Below are positions 19,033 to 27,213 of a stretch of DNA of 64,000 nucleotides, piece by piece. Source of the stretch: Bacillota bacterium (GTDB lineage Bacteria > Bacillota > Dehalobacteriia > UBA4068 > UBA4997). The position numbers and the translations under genes are program-made. The notes beneath the pieces are model-generated. The model was not told the DNA's origin. It saw nothing but the letters and a program-made list of their open reading frames with translations, and searched no databases. The stretch spans positions 1 through 64,000 of the forward strand of contig JAETNY010000012.1 in NCBI GenBank assembly GCA_021771915.1, read 5' to 3'. Positions within the stretch are counted from its first letter, which is position 1, and each line of letters begins with the position of its first letter.

Positions 19033-19118
19033 ATAATGATAAAGACCGTTTGATTTATAGTTTAGCGGACGATACAATTATTGTTTGTCAGTGCAAGGGG
19101 CATTATGACGATAAGTAA
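19032..19118 (+). pseudogene. C-terminal fossil of a YoeB/Txe-family toxin
   Basis: Reading frame gives NNDKDRLIYSLADDTIIVCQCKGHYDDK*, the family's C-terminal RLVY...CKxHY signature; no N-terminal portion. Confidence 0.65.
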
Positions 19119-19148
19119 ACAGACACATCGTAAAAGTGATGTGTCTGT
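19119..19148 (+). terminator. Intrinsic terminator
   Basis: ACAGACACATC gtaaaagt GATGTGTCTGT then TGCTTATTT. Confidence 0.65.
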
Positions 19149-19151
19149 TGC

Positions 19152-19523
19152 TTATTTATAGGGGTTGATAAAATCCGGACAAAGCTGTTTTTCGCTCCAA
19201 TCCAGCATGTTTTGTAAAACTGGTATAAAGCTTTGGCCGAATTCTGTGAGCGAGTATTCTACTCGGGGCGGAACCTCGCGATAAATCTCGCGATGCAGAA
19301 AACCGTCCTGCTCCAGTTCTCTCAGCTGTTTGGTCAGCGTGGATTGCGTAATACCGTCCAGACGGCGCATAAGCTCGCCAAAGCGCTGCACCTTATAAAA
19401 GGCGATATACCATAGAATTAAAATCTTCCATTTGCCGCCGATAACCGCCTGCAAACGGCTCATCGGCACACAGCGCGCCTGCGCGTCGGCCGTCGTAAAT
19501 TTGTTGTTTGCCATAACTCTCAC
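19152..19523 (-). CDS. HxlR-family winged-helix transcriptional regulator
   Basis: CVPMSRLQAVIGGKWKILILWYI...RFGELMRRLDGITQSTLTKQLRELEQDGFLHREIYREVPPRVEYSLTEFGQSF. Confidence 0.95.
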   Translation of the reverse strand: MRVMANNKFTTADAQARCVPMSRLQAVIGGKWKILILWYIAFYKVQRFGELMRRLDGITQSTLTKQLRELEQDGFLHREIYREVPPRVEYSLTEFGQSFIPVLQNMLDWSEKQLCPDFINPYK

Positions 19524-19562
19524 CTCTGGTTATATTATAGCGCTGCATTGCAATAAAAGCAA

Positions 19563-19586
19563 TAGTATCAAAAATGATAGTATCAT
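19563..19586. promoter_or_regulatory. Candidate HxlR operator between divergent promoters
   Basis: TAGTATCAAAAATGATAGTATCAT with overlapping palindromes TATCA-AAAA-TGATA and ATGATAGTATCAT. Confidence 0.5.
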
Positions 19587-19662
19587 TAAAAAAAGACAGT
19601 ACTTGTGTAATTTATATTAATGCGTTATGATAAAACCAGAAAAAATTTAGGGGGTTTTGCTT

Positions 19663-20589
19663 ATGCATTACACAGGTACAATCTGGCGGCCGCCCTATGA
19701 AGCGGCTTCTTTGTTGGTGGAGGTTACGGCCGGCTGCACACATCACCGGTGCAAGTTTTGCACGCTTTATGCCGATTTGCCGTTTAAGTTTCGTATGTCG
19801 CCGCTGGCGGATATTGAAAATGATATGCTGGAACTTAAGGCCGCGCTGCGCCAAAAGGAGGTTAAAGGCTGGTTCAGGCTGTCCGGTCAGGCGCTGCCGC
19901 AGAGGGTTTTCTTAACTGGCGCTAACCCTTTTGTTCTGAAAGCGGAGCGCCTGCTGGAAATTGCCGGGCTGGTAAAGCGGATTTTTCCGGATAATCAATC
20001 AATCGGCTGTTTTGCCAGAATTACAGATATTGGTCTGAAAAGCGATGCGGAATTGGCGGCGCTGCGGCAGGCCGGTTTTGATGGGCTGACCATCGGCGTG
20101 GAAACGGCTGATGAAACGGCGTTGGCTTTTATGCATAAGGGATATCAGGCTGCGGATATTATGACCCAGTGCCGTCGTTTGGAGGCGGCTGATATCAGCT
20201 ATAACTTCTTTTATTTAACCGGTATTTCCGGCCGCGGCCGCGGTGCAGAGGGCGCGCTGGCCACGGCGGAGTTGTGCAATCAGCTGCACCCAGTCAGAAT
20301 TGGCGCCAGTATGCTGACGGTTTATGACAATTCTGAACTTTATCAGGAAATCCAGGCGGGGCGCTGGCAGGAAGAAACGGAAATTGAAAAATATCAGGAG
20401 TTGCGCGTTTTGCTGGAAAATTTGCGAGGGCCGGTCTGGTTCGGCGCGCTGGGCGCTTCCAACGCCGTGCCATTTGCCGGTGATTTGCCGGCGGAACGGC
20501 CGCAGCTTTTGGCGGCGGTTGATACGATTATTCAAAACGCTGCGGAGGGGGATTTGCTGGCTTACCGTCAAAATCTGCGGCATCTTTAA
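19663..20589 (+). CDS. Radical SAM protein
   Basis: LVEVTAGCTHHRCKFCTLYADLPFKFR cluster motif (CX4CX2C), IGVETADE, FFYLTGISGRG. Confidence 0.88.
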   Translation: MHYTGTIWRPPYEAASLLVEVTAGCTHHRCKFCTLYADLPFKFRMSPLADIENDMLELKAALRQKEVKGWFRLSGQALPQRVFLTGANPFVLKAERLLEIAGLVKRIFPDNQSIGCFARITDIGLKSDAELAALRQAGFDGLTIGVETADETALAFMHKGYQAADIMTQCRRLEAADISYNFFYLTGISGRGRGAEGALATAELCNQLHPVRIGASMLTVYDNSELYQEIQAGRWQEETEIEKYQELRVLLENLRGPVWFGALGASNAVPFAGDLPAERPQLLAAVDTIIQNAAEGDLLAYRQNLRHL

Positions 20590-20610
20590 AATTTTTATGA
20601 ATGTTAAAAT

Positions 20611-20636
20611 GGCGCACCGTTTTTGGCGGTGCGCCC
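20611..20636. terminator. Bidirectional hairpin between convergent genes; copy 1 of repeat
   Basis: GGCGCACCG tttttgg CGGTGCGCC. Confidence 0.6.
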
Positions 20637-20642
20637 TGTTGC

Positions 20643-20900
20643 TTATTTATTGGGGTCGTCGGTCAGCCCTAAAAGCCAATCGGTTGATACTTGCAGAACC
20701 TCGGCGAATATTGGTATTTCATAATCGGGAATAAACCTTGTGCCGATTTCAATTCGACTTATAACATCTCTTTCCATGATAATCCCAGCAACTTGCATTC
20801 TTGCCGCTAAATATTCCTGTGATAAATGTAATTTTTTACGGGCTTCACGGATACGCTCACCTGATATATTGCTTTTGCCGTTAAAATTATATATTTTCAT
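20643..20900 (-). CDS. XRE-family HTH transcriptional regulator
   Basis: SGERIREARKKLHLSQEYLAARMQVAGIIMERDVISRIEIGTRFIPDYEI; internal ATG with RBS chosen over ORF-track start. Confidence 0.88.
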   Translation of the reverse strand: MKIYNFNGKSNISGERIREARKKLHLSQEYLAARMQVAGIIMERDVISRIEIGTRFIPDYEIPIFAEVLQVSTDWLLGLTDDPNK

Positions 20901-20954
20901 TAAAGGCTCCCCCTGTTTGCAAATATTTTGCTCATCTTTAGCAATTTTTTTTCT

Positions 20955-20992
20955 TGACTTTACCACATAAATAAATTAGAATTGTGGTAAAG
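20955..20992 (+). promoter_or_regulatory. Promoter/operator of HicB-like gene
   Basis: TTGACT-N17-TAGAAT overlapped by 10-bp perfect inverted repeat CTTTACCACA...TGTGGTAAAG. Confidence 0.7.
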
Positions 20993-21024
20993 AAGCGAAA
21001 AACAAAACATAAGGGGCGGTTTAT

Positions 21025-21393
21025 ATGGTTTATACGTACATGGCAATTTTTCGTAAAGAGGACGGGAATAGTGACAAATATTATGCATGGATACCAGATA
21101 TAACGGGCTGCATAGCAACAGACACGGTTTTTGATGACGCTGTTTTGCAGATTACTGATGCGCTTATGTGGTTTTTGCTGGATTATGAAGATTATGATAG
21201 GCCAATTCCGGAGCCAACACCAGGATTTGATATTGAGTATGAAGAAGATGATTTTGTTTGGCCTGTCACGATTGATACTGACGCTTATCGCAGTATGTTG
21301 AGTAAGCTTGATTTTGCTGCAATCAAAGACTGGAGAGATGATATTGTTGCTCTTGCCATTGCGCCGGACAGCGAGTTTATAACAGAAGATTAG
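21025..21393 (+). CDS. HicB-like (antitoxin-fold) protein without HicA partner
   Basis: YYAWIPDITGCIATDTVFDDAVLQITDALMWFLLDYEDYDRPIPEPT. Confidence 0.75.
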   Translation: MVYTYMAIFRKEDGNSDKYYAWIPDITGCIATDTVFDDAVLQITDALMWFLLDYEDYDRPIPEPTPGFDIEYEEDDFVWPVTIDTDAYRSMLSKLDFAAIKDWRDDIVALAIAPDSEFITED

Positions 21394-21420
21394 TTGACGC
21401 GGCGGTTCTAAAAAAAGCTA

Positions 21421-21452
21421 ACAGGGCGCACCGTTTTGGGCGGCGCGTCCTG
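21421..21452 (+). terminator. Hairpin, copy 2 of repeat
   Basis: ACAGGGCGCACCGttttgggCGGCGCGTCCTGTTTATTT, near-identical to 20611-20650. Confidence 0.6.
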
Positions 21453-21490
21453 TTTATTTGTCAAATATCTTTTTGAGTAATAAATAGATA

Positions 21491-21519
21491 TTGAAAATAC
21501 TGTTATTTTATGCTAGAAT
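21491..21519 (+). promoter_or_regulatory. Promoter of gatCAB
   Basis: TTGAAA-N17-TAGAAT. Confidence 0.55.
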
Positions 21520-21573
21520 AAAATGGTATAATTATCTGAAAATATAATTTAGCCGAGCAGACGGAGGTATGCT

Positions 21574-21861
21574 ATGGAAATTGACAGAAAGATGGTTGAG
21601 TATGTGGCGGAGTTGAGCAAGCTGCGCTTGAGCGAGCCGGAAAAGGATTTGATGCAGCAGGATTTAACCAAGGTTTTACAGTATATGGACATTTTGAACA
21701 GTCTGCCCACGGAGGGTGTGGAGCCGCTGACCCATGTTTCCGGGGTGGAGAATGTTTTTCGGGCGGACGTGGCTCGGCCCAGCTATGACCGGGAGAAAAT
21801 TTTGCAGAATGCGATTGCCACCGAATCCGGCTGCTTCAAAGTGCCGCAGACGGTAGAATAA
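21574..21861 (+). CDS. gatC: Asp-tRNA(Asn)/Glu-tRNA(Gln) amidotransferase subunit C
   Basis: VEYVAELSKLRLSEPEKDLMQQDLTKVLQYMDILN. Confidence 0.95.
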   Translation: MEIDRKMVEYVAELSKLRLSEPEKDLMQQDLTKVLQYMDILNSLPTEGVEPLTHVSGVENVFRADVARPSYDREKILQNAIATESGCFKVPQTVE

Positions 21862-21875
21862 GGAGGGTTAAACAG

Positions 21876-23333
21876 ATGCAGTATGAAACAGCCGCCCAGC
21901 TGCGGCGGGCTTATGCAGACGGCCAGACCACAGCCGCCGCCCAGACGGAGGCTTATCTGGCGCAGATTGCCAAATACGATAAGGTTTACCATTGTTACAA
22001 TGTGATAAATGAGCAGGCTGCGGAGCAGGCAGTTGAGTTTGATAAAAACGGCGATAAAGGCGGCGCTTTGGCCGGCGTGCCGGTTGCTATTAAAGATAAT
22101 TTGGCCACTGAGCAGATGACGACGACCTGTAGTTCCAAAATTCTGGAGGGCTTTGTGGCTCCCTATGACGCAACTGTGGTGCAGAAGTTGCGCGCGGCTG
22201 GCGCGATTATTCTTGGCAAAACCAATATGGACGAGTTTGCCATGGGCAGCACCACGGAAACATCATACACTGGGGCGACTAAAAATCCCTGGGATACTGC
22301 TCATGTGCCGGGCGGCAGCAGCGGCGGCTCGGCGGCGGCTGTGGCGGCTGGCGAGGCTCCCTTGTCGCTGGGTTCTGATACCGGCGGTTCAATTCGCCAG
22401 CCCTGCGCTTATTGCGGCCTGACCGGTATTAAACCAACTTATGGCGCTGTTTCCCGTTATGGTCTGCTGGCTTATGGCTCCTCTTTGGACCAGATTGGGC
22501 CGATTGCGCATGACGTTCGCGATTGTGCAACGCTGTTGCAGGTGATTGCCGGTTATGATGAAAAGGACAGCACTTCTATTAAAGACGTTAATTTTGATTT
22601 CACCGTTGCTTTGCAGGACAGTGATTTGCGGGGGAAAAAGATTGGCCTGCCGCTCAATTATCTGGGCGAGGGGTTGGACGCGGAAATTAAGGCGGCCATT
22701 TTGGCGGCCTGCCAGCAGTTTGCGGTGCTGGGCGCGGAAATTTGCGAGTTTGAAATGCCGATGATTGAGTATGCTGTTCCGGCCTATTATATCATTGCCT
22801 GCGCGGAGGCCAGTTCTAACTTATCCCGTTATGACGGCATTAAATATGGCTATCACCCGGAAAGTTTCCGCGATTTGGAGGATTTATATTTAACAGCGCG
22901 CAGCGAGGGCTTTGGTCTGGAGGTTAAACGCCGCATTATGCTGGGAACTTTCGCTTTAAGTTCCGGTTATTATGACGCTTATTATCAGAAAGCGCTTAAA
23001 GTTCGCGCGCTGATTAAACAGGAGTTTGACCGGGCCTTTGCCCAATATGACGCTATTTTAAGCCCGGTGGCGCCCACCACTGCGCCGGCGCTTAATTCCA
23101 GCCTGTCTGACCCGTTGGCGATGTATTTATCTGATATTTACACGGTTTCTGTTAATTTGGTGGGTATTCCGGCGGTTGCCCTGCCCTGTGGTATGGCGGC
23201 GAACGGTCTGCCGATTGGCATGCAGCTTTTGGGCAGAAACTTTGCGGAAGAAAATTTGGTTAAACTGGCCAACGCTTATCAGACAAGCACTGATTGGCAC
23301 AACAAACGGCCGCAGTTAAAGGAGGCGGAATAA
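21876..23333 (+). CDS. gatA: Asp-tRNA(Asn)/Glu-tRNA(Gln) amidotransferase subunit A
   Basis: GVPVAIKDNL, PGGSSGGSAAAVAAG, GSDTGGSIRQPCAYCG. Confidence 0.97.
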   Translation: MQYETAAQLRRAYADGQTTAAAQTEAYLAQIAKYDKVYHCYNVINEQAAEQAVEFDKNGDKGGALAGVPVAIKDNLATEQMTTTCSSKILEGFVAPYDATVVQKLRAAGAIILGKTNMDEFAMGSTTETSYTGATKNPWDTAHVPGGSSGGSAAAVAAGEAPLSLGSDTGGSIRQPCAYCGLTGIKPTYGAVSRYGLLAYGSSLDQIGPIAHDVRDCATLLQVIAGYDEKDSTSIKDVNFDFTVALQDSDLRGKKIGLPLNYLGEGLDAEIKAAILAACQQFAVLGAEICEFEMPMIEYAVPAYYIIACAEASSNLSRYDGIKYGYHPESFRDLEDLYLTARSEGFGLEVKRRIMLGTFALSSGYYDAYYQKALKVRALIKQEFDRAFAQYDAILSPVAPTTAPALNSSLSDPLAMYLSDIYTVSVNLVGIPAVALPCGMAANGLPIGMQLLGRNFAEENLVKLANAYQTSTDWHNKRPQLKEAE

Positions 23334-24778
23334 TGTCAGGCTATAAAAACACAGGCTATGAGGTGGTTATCGGCTTGGAAGTTCATGTGGAACTGAACAC
23401 CGCCACCAAAATCTTTTGCAGCTGTTCCACGGCCTTTGGCGCAGCGCCCAACACTCAGGTTTGCCCGGTTTGCACCGGCATGCCGGGGGTTTTGCCGGTG
23501 CTGAACCGGCAGGTTCTGGAAAAAGGCGTGGCGGTTGGTCTGGCTACCAACTGCACGATTACCCAGCAATGTAAATTTGACCGTAAAAATTATTTTTATC
23601 CGGATTTGCCCAAGGCTTTTCAGACATCGCAGTTGTATCTACCTATCTGTCGCAACGGTTTTGTGGAAATTGAAACCGAGGCCGGGGCTAAAAAGGTGCG
23701 TATTCATGAAATCCATATGGAGGAGGACGCCGGCAAGCTAAACCATGAAGCGCAGAGCGGCAGTACTCTGATTGATTATAACCGCTGCGGCGTGCCGTTG
23801 CTGGAGATTGTCAGCGAGCCGGATATGACCTCTGCCGATGAGGTTCTGGCTTATCTGGAAAAATTAAAATCCACACTAGAATATTTAAATGTTTCTGATT
23901 GCAAAATGCAGGAAGGCTCTATGCGTGCCGATGTTAACCTTTCCGTGCGCAAGGTGGGCGCGGCGGAATTGGGTACGCGTACCGAGACCAAGAATATGAA
24001 CTCCTTTAAGGCCATTGCCCGGGCGATTGAATATGAAATTTTCCGCCAGATTGAGGTTTTGGAGGACGGCGGCCAAGTGCAGCAGGAAACCCGGCGCTGG
24101 GACGATGAAAAGGGTATTGGTTATGCGATGCGCAGCAAGGAAAATGCACATGATTACCGCTATTTTCCGGAGCCGGATTTGGCCCCTATCAATATCAGCG
24201 ATGAATGGCTGGCGGAAATTCAGCAGACCATTCCCGAATTGCCTGACCAGAAAAAGGAGCGTTATGTGCGCGAATATAAACTTTCCGTTTATGACGCGGC
24301 GCAGCTGACCCGTTATCGCCGGCTGGCCGAGATTTTTGAAAACACTGTGCAGCTGGGCGGCGGTCCCAAGGAAGCGGCCAATCTGCTGATTGGCGATTGT
24401 CTGCGTCTTTTAAACGCCGACGGCAGGGAGGCGGCCGATTTGACGCTGTCGCCGGAGAGTCTGGCCGCGCTGTTAAAGCTGGTGGCGGCTGGAACTATTA
24501 ATAAAACTACTGCTAAAAACGTATTTGAGCGGATTTATGCTGATAATATTGACCCCGTGGCTTATGTTAAGGAAAACGGCCTGGAAATGGTCAGCGACGA
24601 CGGGGCGCTGGACGCGATGATTGACGAGGTTATTGCCGCTAATCCCAAATCGGTTGCTGATTATCAGGGCGGCAAAAAGGCTGCGCTGGGCTTTTTGGTG
24701 GGTCAGATTATGAAAGCCACCAAGGGCAAGGCGGACGCTGGCAAGGTTAATGCCAAGCTGGCGGAAAAACTTAAATAA
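23333..24778 (+). CDS. gatB: Asp-tRNA(Asn)/Glu-tRNA(Gln) amidotransferase subunit B
   Basis: YEVVIGLEVHVELNTATKIFCSCSTAFG; overlaps gatA stop (TAATG). Confidence 0.97.
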   Translation: MSGYKNTGYEVVIGLEVHVELNTATKIFCSCSTAFGAAPNTQVCPVCTGMPGVLPVLNRQVLEKGVAVGLATNCTITQQCKFDRKNYFYPDLPKAFQTSQLYLPICRNGFVEIETEAGAKKVRIHEIHMEEDAGKLNHEAQSGSTLIDYNRCGVPLLEIVSEPDMTSADEVLAYLEKLKSTLEYLNVSDCKMQEGSMRADVNLSVRKVGAAELGTRTETKNMNSFKAIARAIEYEIFRQIEVLEDGGQVQQETRRWDDEKGIGYAMRSKENAHDYRYFPEPDLAPINISDEWLAEIQQTIPELPDQKKERYVREYKLSVYDAAQLTRYRRLAEIFENTVQLGGGPKEAANLLIGDCLRLLNADGREAADLTLSPESLAALLKLVAAGTINKTTAKNVFERIYADNIDPVAYVKENGLEMVSDDGALDAMIDEVIAANPKSVADYQGGKKAALGFLVGQIMKATKGKADAGKVNAKLAEKLK

Positions 24779-24823
24779 GCGATTAAAAAATGTGTGGATA
24801 AAAACAAGGGGAGGAACAACAAA

Positions 24824-25531
24824 ATGGAGATTTTAGAACAGTTATACGAGGGCAAAGCCAAAAAAGTATTCAAAACTGCCGACGCCGACGTTTATATGGT
24901 ACAGTATAAGGACGACGCGACCGCTTTTAACGGCGCCAAAAAAGGCAGTATCAGCGATAAGGGCATTGTGAACAACAAAATGTCCAACCGGATTATGCAG
25001 CAGCTGGAAAAGGCCGGTATCCCTACGCATTATATCGAGCAGCTATCCGACCGGGAAACGCTGGTTAAGCGCGTGGAGATTGTGCCGCTGGAGGTTATTG
25101 TGCGCAATGTTACGGCCGGCAGCTTTGCCAAACGCTTTGGCGTGGAGGAGGGTTTGCAGCTGAAAAATCCCACGCTGGAATTTTGCTATAAAAATGACGA
25201 CCTGGACGACCCGATGATTAACAATTATCAGATTACCGCGCTGGAGCTGGCTACCGAGCAGGAGTTGGCGACGATTGCTGATTTGGCTTTTAAGGTTAAT
25301 GCGGAGTTGATTAAGATTTTTGCGGCGGTGAATATTCGTCTGGTTGATTTCAAAATTGAGTTTGGTCGTCTGGACGATGGCACGATTATTCTGGCTGATG
25401 AAATTTCACCGGATACCTGCCGTCTGTGGGATATGGATACCAATGAGAAGCTTGACAAAGACCGGTTCCGTCGGGATTTGGGCGGCGAGGTTGAAGCGTA
25501 TCAGGAAGTTGCGCGCCGTTTGAGCCTTTAG
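24824..25531 (+). CDS. purC: Phosphoribosylaminoimidazole-succinocarboxamide synthase
   Basis: LYEGKAKKVFKT...VEIVPLEVIVRNVTAGSFAKRFG. Confidence 0.97.
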   Translation: MEILEQLYEGKAKKVFKTADADVYMVQYKDDATAFNGAKKGSISDKGIVNNKMSNRIMQQLEKAGIPTHYIEQLSDRETLVKRVEIVPLEVIVRNVTAGSFAKRFGVEEGLQLKNPTLEFCYKNDDLDDPMINNYQITALELATEQELATIADLAFKVNAELIKIFAAVNIRLVDFKIEFGRLDDGTIILADEISPDTCRLWDMDTNEKLDKDRFRRDLGGEVEAYQEVARRLSL

Positions 25532-25620
25532 AAGCCCAAGAGCGGCAAATCTGCTGCACCACTCTTGATGCTTCTTGCTTAGATGTATAAAAATTTTTGA
25601 TAAGATTTTGAGGTTTAATT

Positions 25621-27054
25621 ATGAGCAACGATAACTACACCAGCCCACTTTCCAGCCGTTATGCCAGCAAGGAGATGCAATTTATCTTCTCGCCGGACAA
25701 CAAGTTCCGCACCTGGCGGCGGCTCTGGATTGTGCTGGCGGAAACCGAGCAGGAATTTGGCCTGCCGATAACCGATGCGCAGCTGGCGGAACTGCGCGCT
25801 CACGCCGAGGATATTGATTATGCGGCGGCGGCGGCTTATGAGAAAAAGCTGCGTCATGACGTGATGGCGCATGTTCATACCTATGGCGATAGCTGCCCGG
25901 CCGCCAAAGGCATTATTCATCTGGGTGCTACCAGCTGTTATGTTGGCGATAATACGGACGTTATCATCATGCGCGACGCTCTGCGCCTGCTGCATGGCAA
26001 GCTGCTGAATGTGATTGAGCGGCTGGCGGATTTTGCTGAAAAATATAAGGATTTGCCCACGCTGGCCTTTACCCATTTTCAGCCGGCGCAGCCTACCACG
26101 GTGGGCAAGCGCGCTACGCTTTGGCTGCAGGATTTGCTGCTGGATTTGGACGAGTTGGAGCATCGCCTGGAAAAAATGCCGCTTTTGGGCTCCAAAGGCA
26201 CCACCGGCACCCAGGCCAGTTTTTTGGAACTTTTTGAGGGCGACCATGAGAAAGTTAAGGCGGCGGACAAGCGGATTGCGGAGAAGCTGGGTTTTACCGA
26301 GTGTGTGGCTGTTTCTGGCCAGACATACAGCCGCAAGCTGGACTCCATGGTGTTAAACGTACTTTCCGGCATTGCTCAGAGTGCGCATAAATTTTCCAAT
26401 GATTTGCGCCTGTTGCAGCATTTGAAAGAGGTTGAGGAGCCGTTTGAGAAAAACCAGATTGGCTCTTCTGCCATGGCTTATAAGCGCAACCCCATGCGTT
26501 CCGAGCGTATGGCGGCGCTGGCGCGCTTTTTGATGATTGACGCGCTGAACCCGGCGATTACCGCGGCCAGCCAGTGGTTTGAACGCACTCTGGACGATTC
26601 CGCCAATAAGCGTTTGAGCGTGCCGGAGGCTTTTTTGGCGGCGGACGCTATTTTGGAACTTTATTTAAATATTACTGACGGTATGGTGGTCTATCCGAAA
26701 GTTATTGCCAGACATTTGCAGGCCGAGTTACCATTCATGGCCACCGAGAATATTTTGATGGACGCAGTGAAAGCCGGCGGCGACCGTCAGGAGCTGCATG
26801 AGAAAATCCGGCAGTATTCCATGCAGGCGGCCAATCGGGTTAAGGCCGAGGGCGCGGAAAATAACCTGCTGGAGTTGATTGCGGCGGATAAGGCTTTTAA
26901 CACGGATTTGGACGCTTTGCAGCAGCTGCTGCGGCCGGAAAATTACGTGGGCCGGGCGACGGAGCAGACGGCGGAATTTTTGACGGCCTGCGTGCGGCCG
27001 CTGCTGAAAAAATATGCTGCTGAACTGGGACGCGTGGCCGAGATTAATGTTTAA
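25621..27054 (+). CDS. purB: Adenylosuccinate lyase
   Basis: YTSPLSSRYASKEMQFIFS...GSSAMAYKRNPMRSERMAALARFL. Confidence 0.96.
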   Translation: MSNDNYTSPLSSRYASKEMQFIFSPDNKFRTWRRLWIVLAETEQEFGLPITDAQLAELRAHAEDIDYAAAAAYEKKLRHDVMAHVHTYGDSCPAAKGIIHLGATSCYVGDNTDVIIMRDALRLLHGKLLNVIERLADFAEKYKDLPTLAFTHFQPAQPTTVGKRATLWLQDLLLDLDELEHRLEKMPLLGSKGTTGTQASFLELFEGDHEKVKAADKRIAEKLGFTECVAVSGQTYSRKLDSMVLNVLSGIAQSAHKFSNDLRLLQHLKEVEEPFEKNQIGSSAMAYKRNPMRSERMAALARFLMIDALNPAITAASQWFERTLDDSANKRLSVPEAFLAADAILELYLNITDGMVVYPKVIARHLQAELPFMATENILMDAVKAGGDRQELHEKIRQYSMQAANRVKAEGAENNLLELIAADKAFNTDLDALQQLLRPENYVGRATEQTAEFLTACVRPLLKKYAAELGRVAEINV

Positions 27055-27110
27055 GTCAGCGCTGTAAATAATCAATATATTTTATATAGTAAAAACAAAT
27101 AGTCGAAAAA

Positions 27111-27153
27111 AGTATCGCCGCTGGCAGGAATTAGGCCAGCGGTGTGGAATACT
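27111..27153 (+). ncRNA. Structured leader element candidate upstream of tig
   Basis: Outer stem AGTAT/ATACT, inner perfect stem CCGCTGGC/GCCAGCGG, loop aggaattag. Confidence 0.4.
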
Positions 27154-27213
27154 ATTTAATTGGCTTATTTTAAGCGAGCAGATGACGCTTTTGAATGGAG
27201 GAGCATTAAGAAA

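Noticed and set aside
25527-25577. Inverted repeat GAAGC..CAAGAG / CTCTTG..GCTTC between purC and purB
   Set aside because: Long loop and no U-tract; too weak to call a terminator or regulatory RNA
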